Below, in pieces: positions 12,262-12,410 of a DNA stretch of 12,410 nt. A program made the position numbers and the translations under genes. The notes under the pieces were generated by a model. It saw nothing but the letters and a program-made list of their open reading frames with translations, did not search any database and had not been told where the DNA came from. The stretch spans positions 1 to 12,410 of the forward strand of contig JACCTQ010000361.1 in the NCBI GenBank assembly GCA_013812265.1, read 5' to 3'. The stretch is from Actinomycetota bacterium (GTDB lineage Bacteria; Actinomycetota; Thermoleophilia; Gaiellales; Gaiellaceae). Every line of letters starts with the position of its first letter. The first letter of the stretch is position 1.

Positions 12262-12410
12262 TCACGCGCAGACGCGCCGCGCGACCTCCAGCAGCGTGTG
12301 TGCCACTGCGTCGGTGCCGGCGATGCTAACCCACTCGACGCGCGCGTGCGCGCCCTCGCCGCCCGGCCCGAACATCACGGTCGGAATCCCGGCGGCGGCG
12401 ATGAACGCCG
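12262..12410 (-). CDS. M20-family peptidase/deacylase, C-terminal end (5' part outside window)
   Basis: On the minus strand a frame is open from the window edge to TGA at 12262-12264, giving the last 48 residues of a protein. They read AFIAAAGIPTVMFGPGGEGA then HARVEWVSIAGTDAVAHTLLEVARRV. This is the typical end of M20 metallohydrolases (ArgE/DapE/carboxypeptidase type), in which the His of the GEGAHA motif is a metal ligand and the final helix packs on the catalytic domain. The first codons, metal-binding core and dimerisation insert are outside the window, so the substrate group cannot be judged. It is a different gene from the M20 enzyme at 7264-8565, whose corresponding region reads RLIHSADERV. 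It converges on the 72-aa gene with only 7 nt between the stops. Confidence 0.85.
   Translation of the reverse strand, partial: AFIAAAGIPTVMFGPGGEGAHARVEWVSIAGTDAVAHTLLEVARRVCA

Noticed and set aside
1..12410. Defence system, prophage, integron, CRISPR or toxin-antitoxin module
   Set aside because: I saw no repeat arrays, integrases, nucleases, toxin pairs or insertion-sequence ends; the HEAT and AAA+ genes are explained by their own families and neighbours.

Overview
The window is high-GC DNA, densely packed with genes. Codon style, GTG starts, frequent 4-nt start/stop overlaps and several apparently leaderless starts all point to an actinobacterium. The gene mix fits the Thermoleophilia (Gaiellales/Solirubrobacterales-like) best, but that placement is inference. 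I see no rRNA, tRNA, CRISPR array, insertion sequence or phage gene.

Left part (1-4.6 kb), signalling and surface polysaccharide. A histidine kinase (5' end cut off), a receiver-only response regulator, a membrane-anchored HEAT-repeat protein and a membrane-bound processive family 2 glycosyltransferase form a tight plus-strand operon. An OmpR/PhoB-type regulator converges on it from the minus strand. Next comes an odd pair of small receiver-like proteins, one per strand, overlapping tail to tail by 91 nt. In both, the phospho-accepting Asp is replaced by Glu. The HEAT frame runs on 361 nt into the glycosyltransferase gene, which suggests a one-base frameshift near 1734-1746.

Middle (4.6-6.1 kb). 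A 74-codon ORF with a perfect Shine-Dalgarno looks like the two ends of a calcineurin-like metallophosphoesterase joined after loss of the middle. It meets the convergent rarA gene (AAA+ ATPase of replication-fork recombination).

Right part (6.1-12.4 kb), mainly metabolism. A plus-strand run holds a VOC/glyoxalase-fold protein, a divergent tryptophan 2,3-dioxygenase, an M20 metallohydrolase, a DUF1385 (YqhQ-like) protein and nicotinate phosphoribosyltransferase. A long nicotinamidase/isochorismatase-family hydrolase converges on the phosphoribosyltransferase, so the two steps nicotinamide -> nicotinate -> NaMN sit side by side. A divergent methylmalonyl-CoA epimerase gene follows, then a small conserved-looking 72-aa protein. 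Last is the 3' end of a second M20 peptidase, cut by the window edge.

Almost every convergent junction overlaps or nearly touches (37, 91, 9 and 16 nt overlaps, then a 7-nt gap), leaving no room for ordinary intrinsic terminators. The most interesting items are the paired Asp-to-Glu receivers, the kinase/receiver/HEAT/glycosyltransferase operon and the collapsed phosphoesterase gene.
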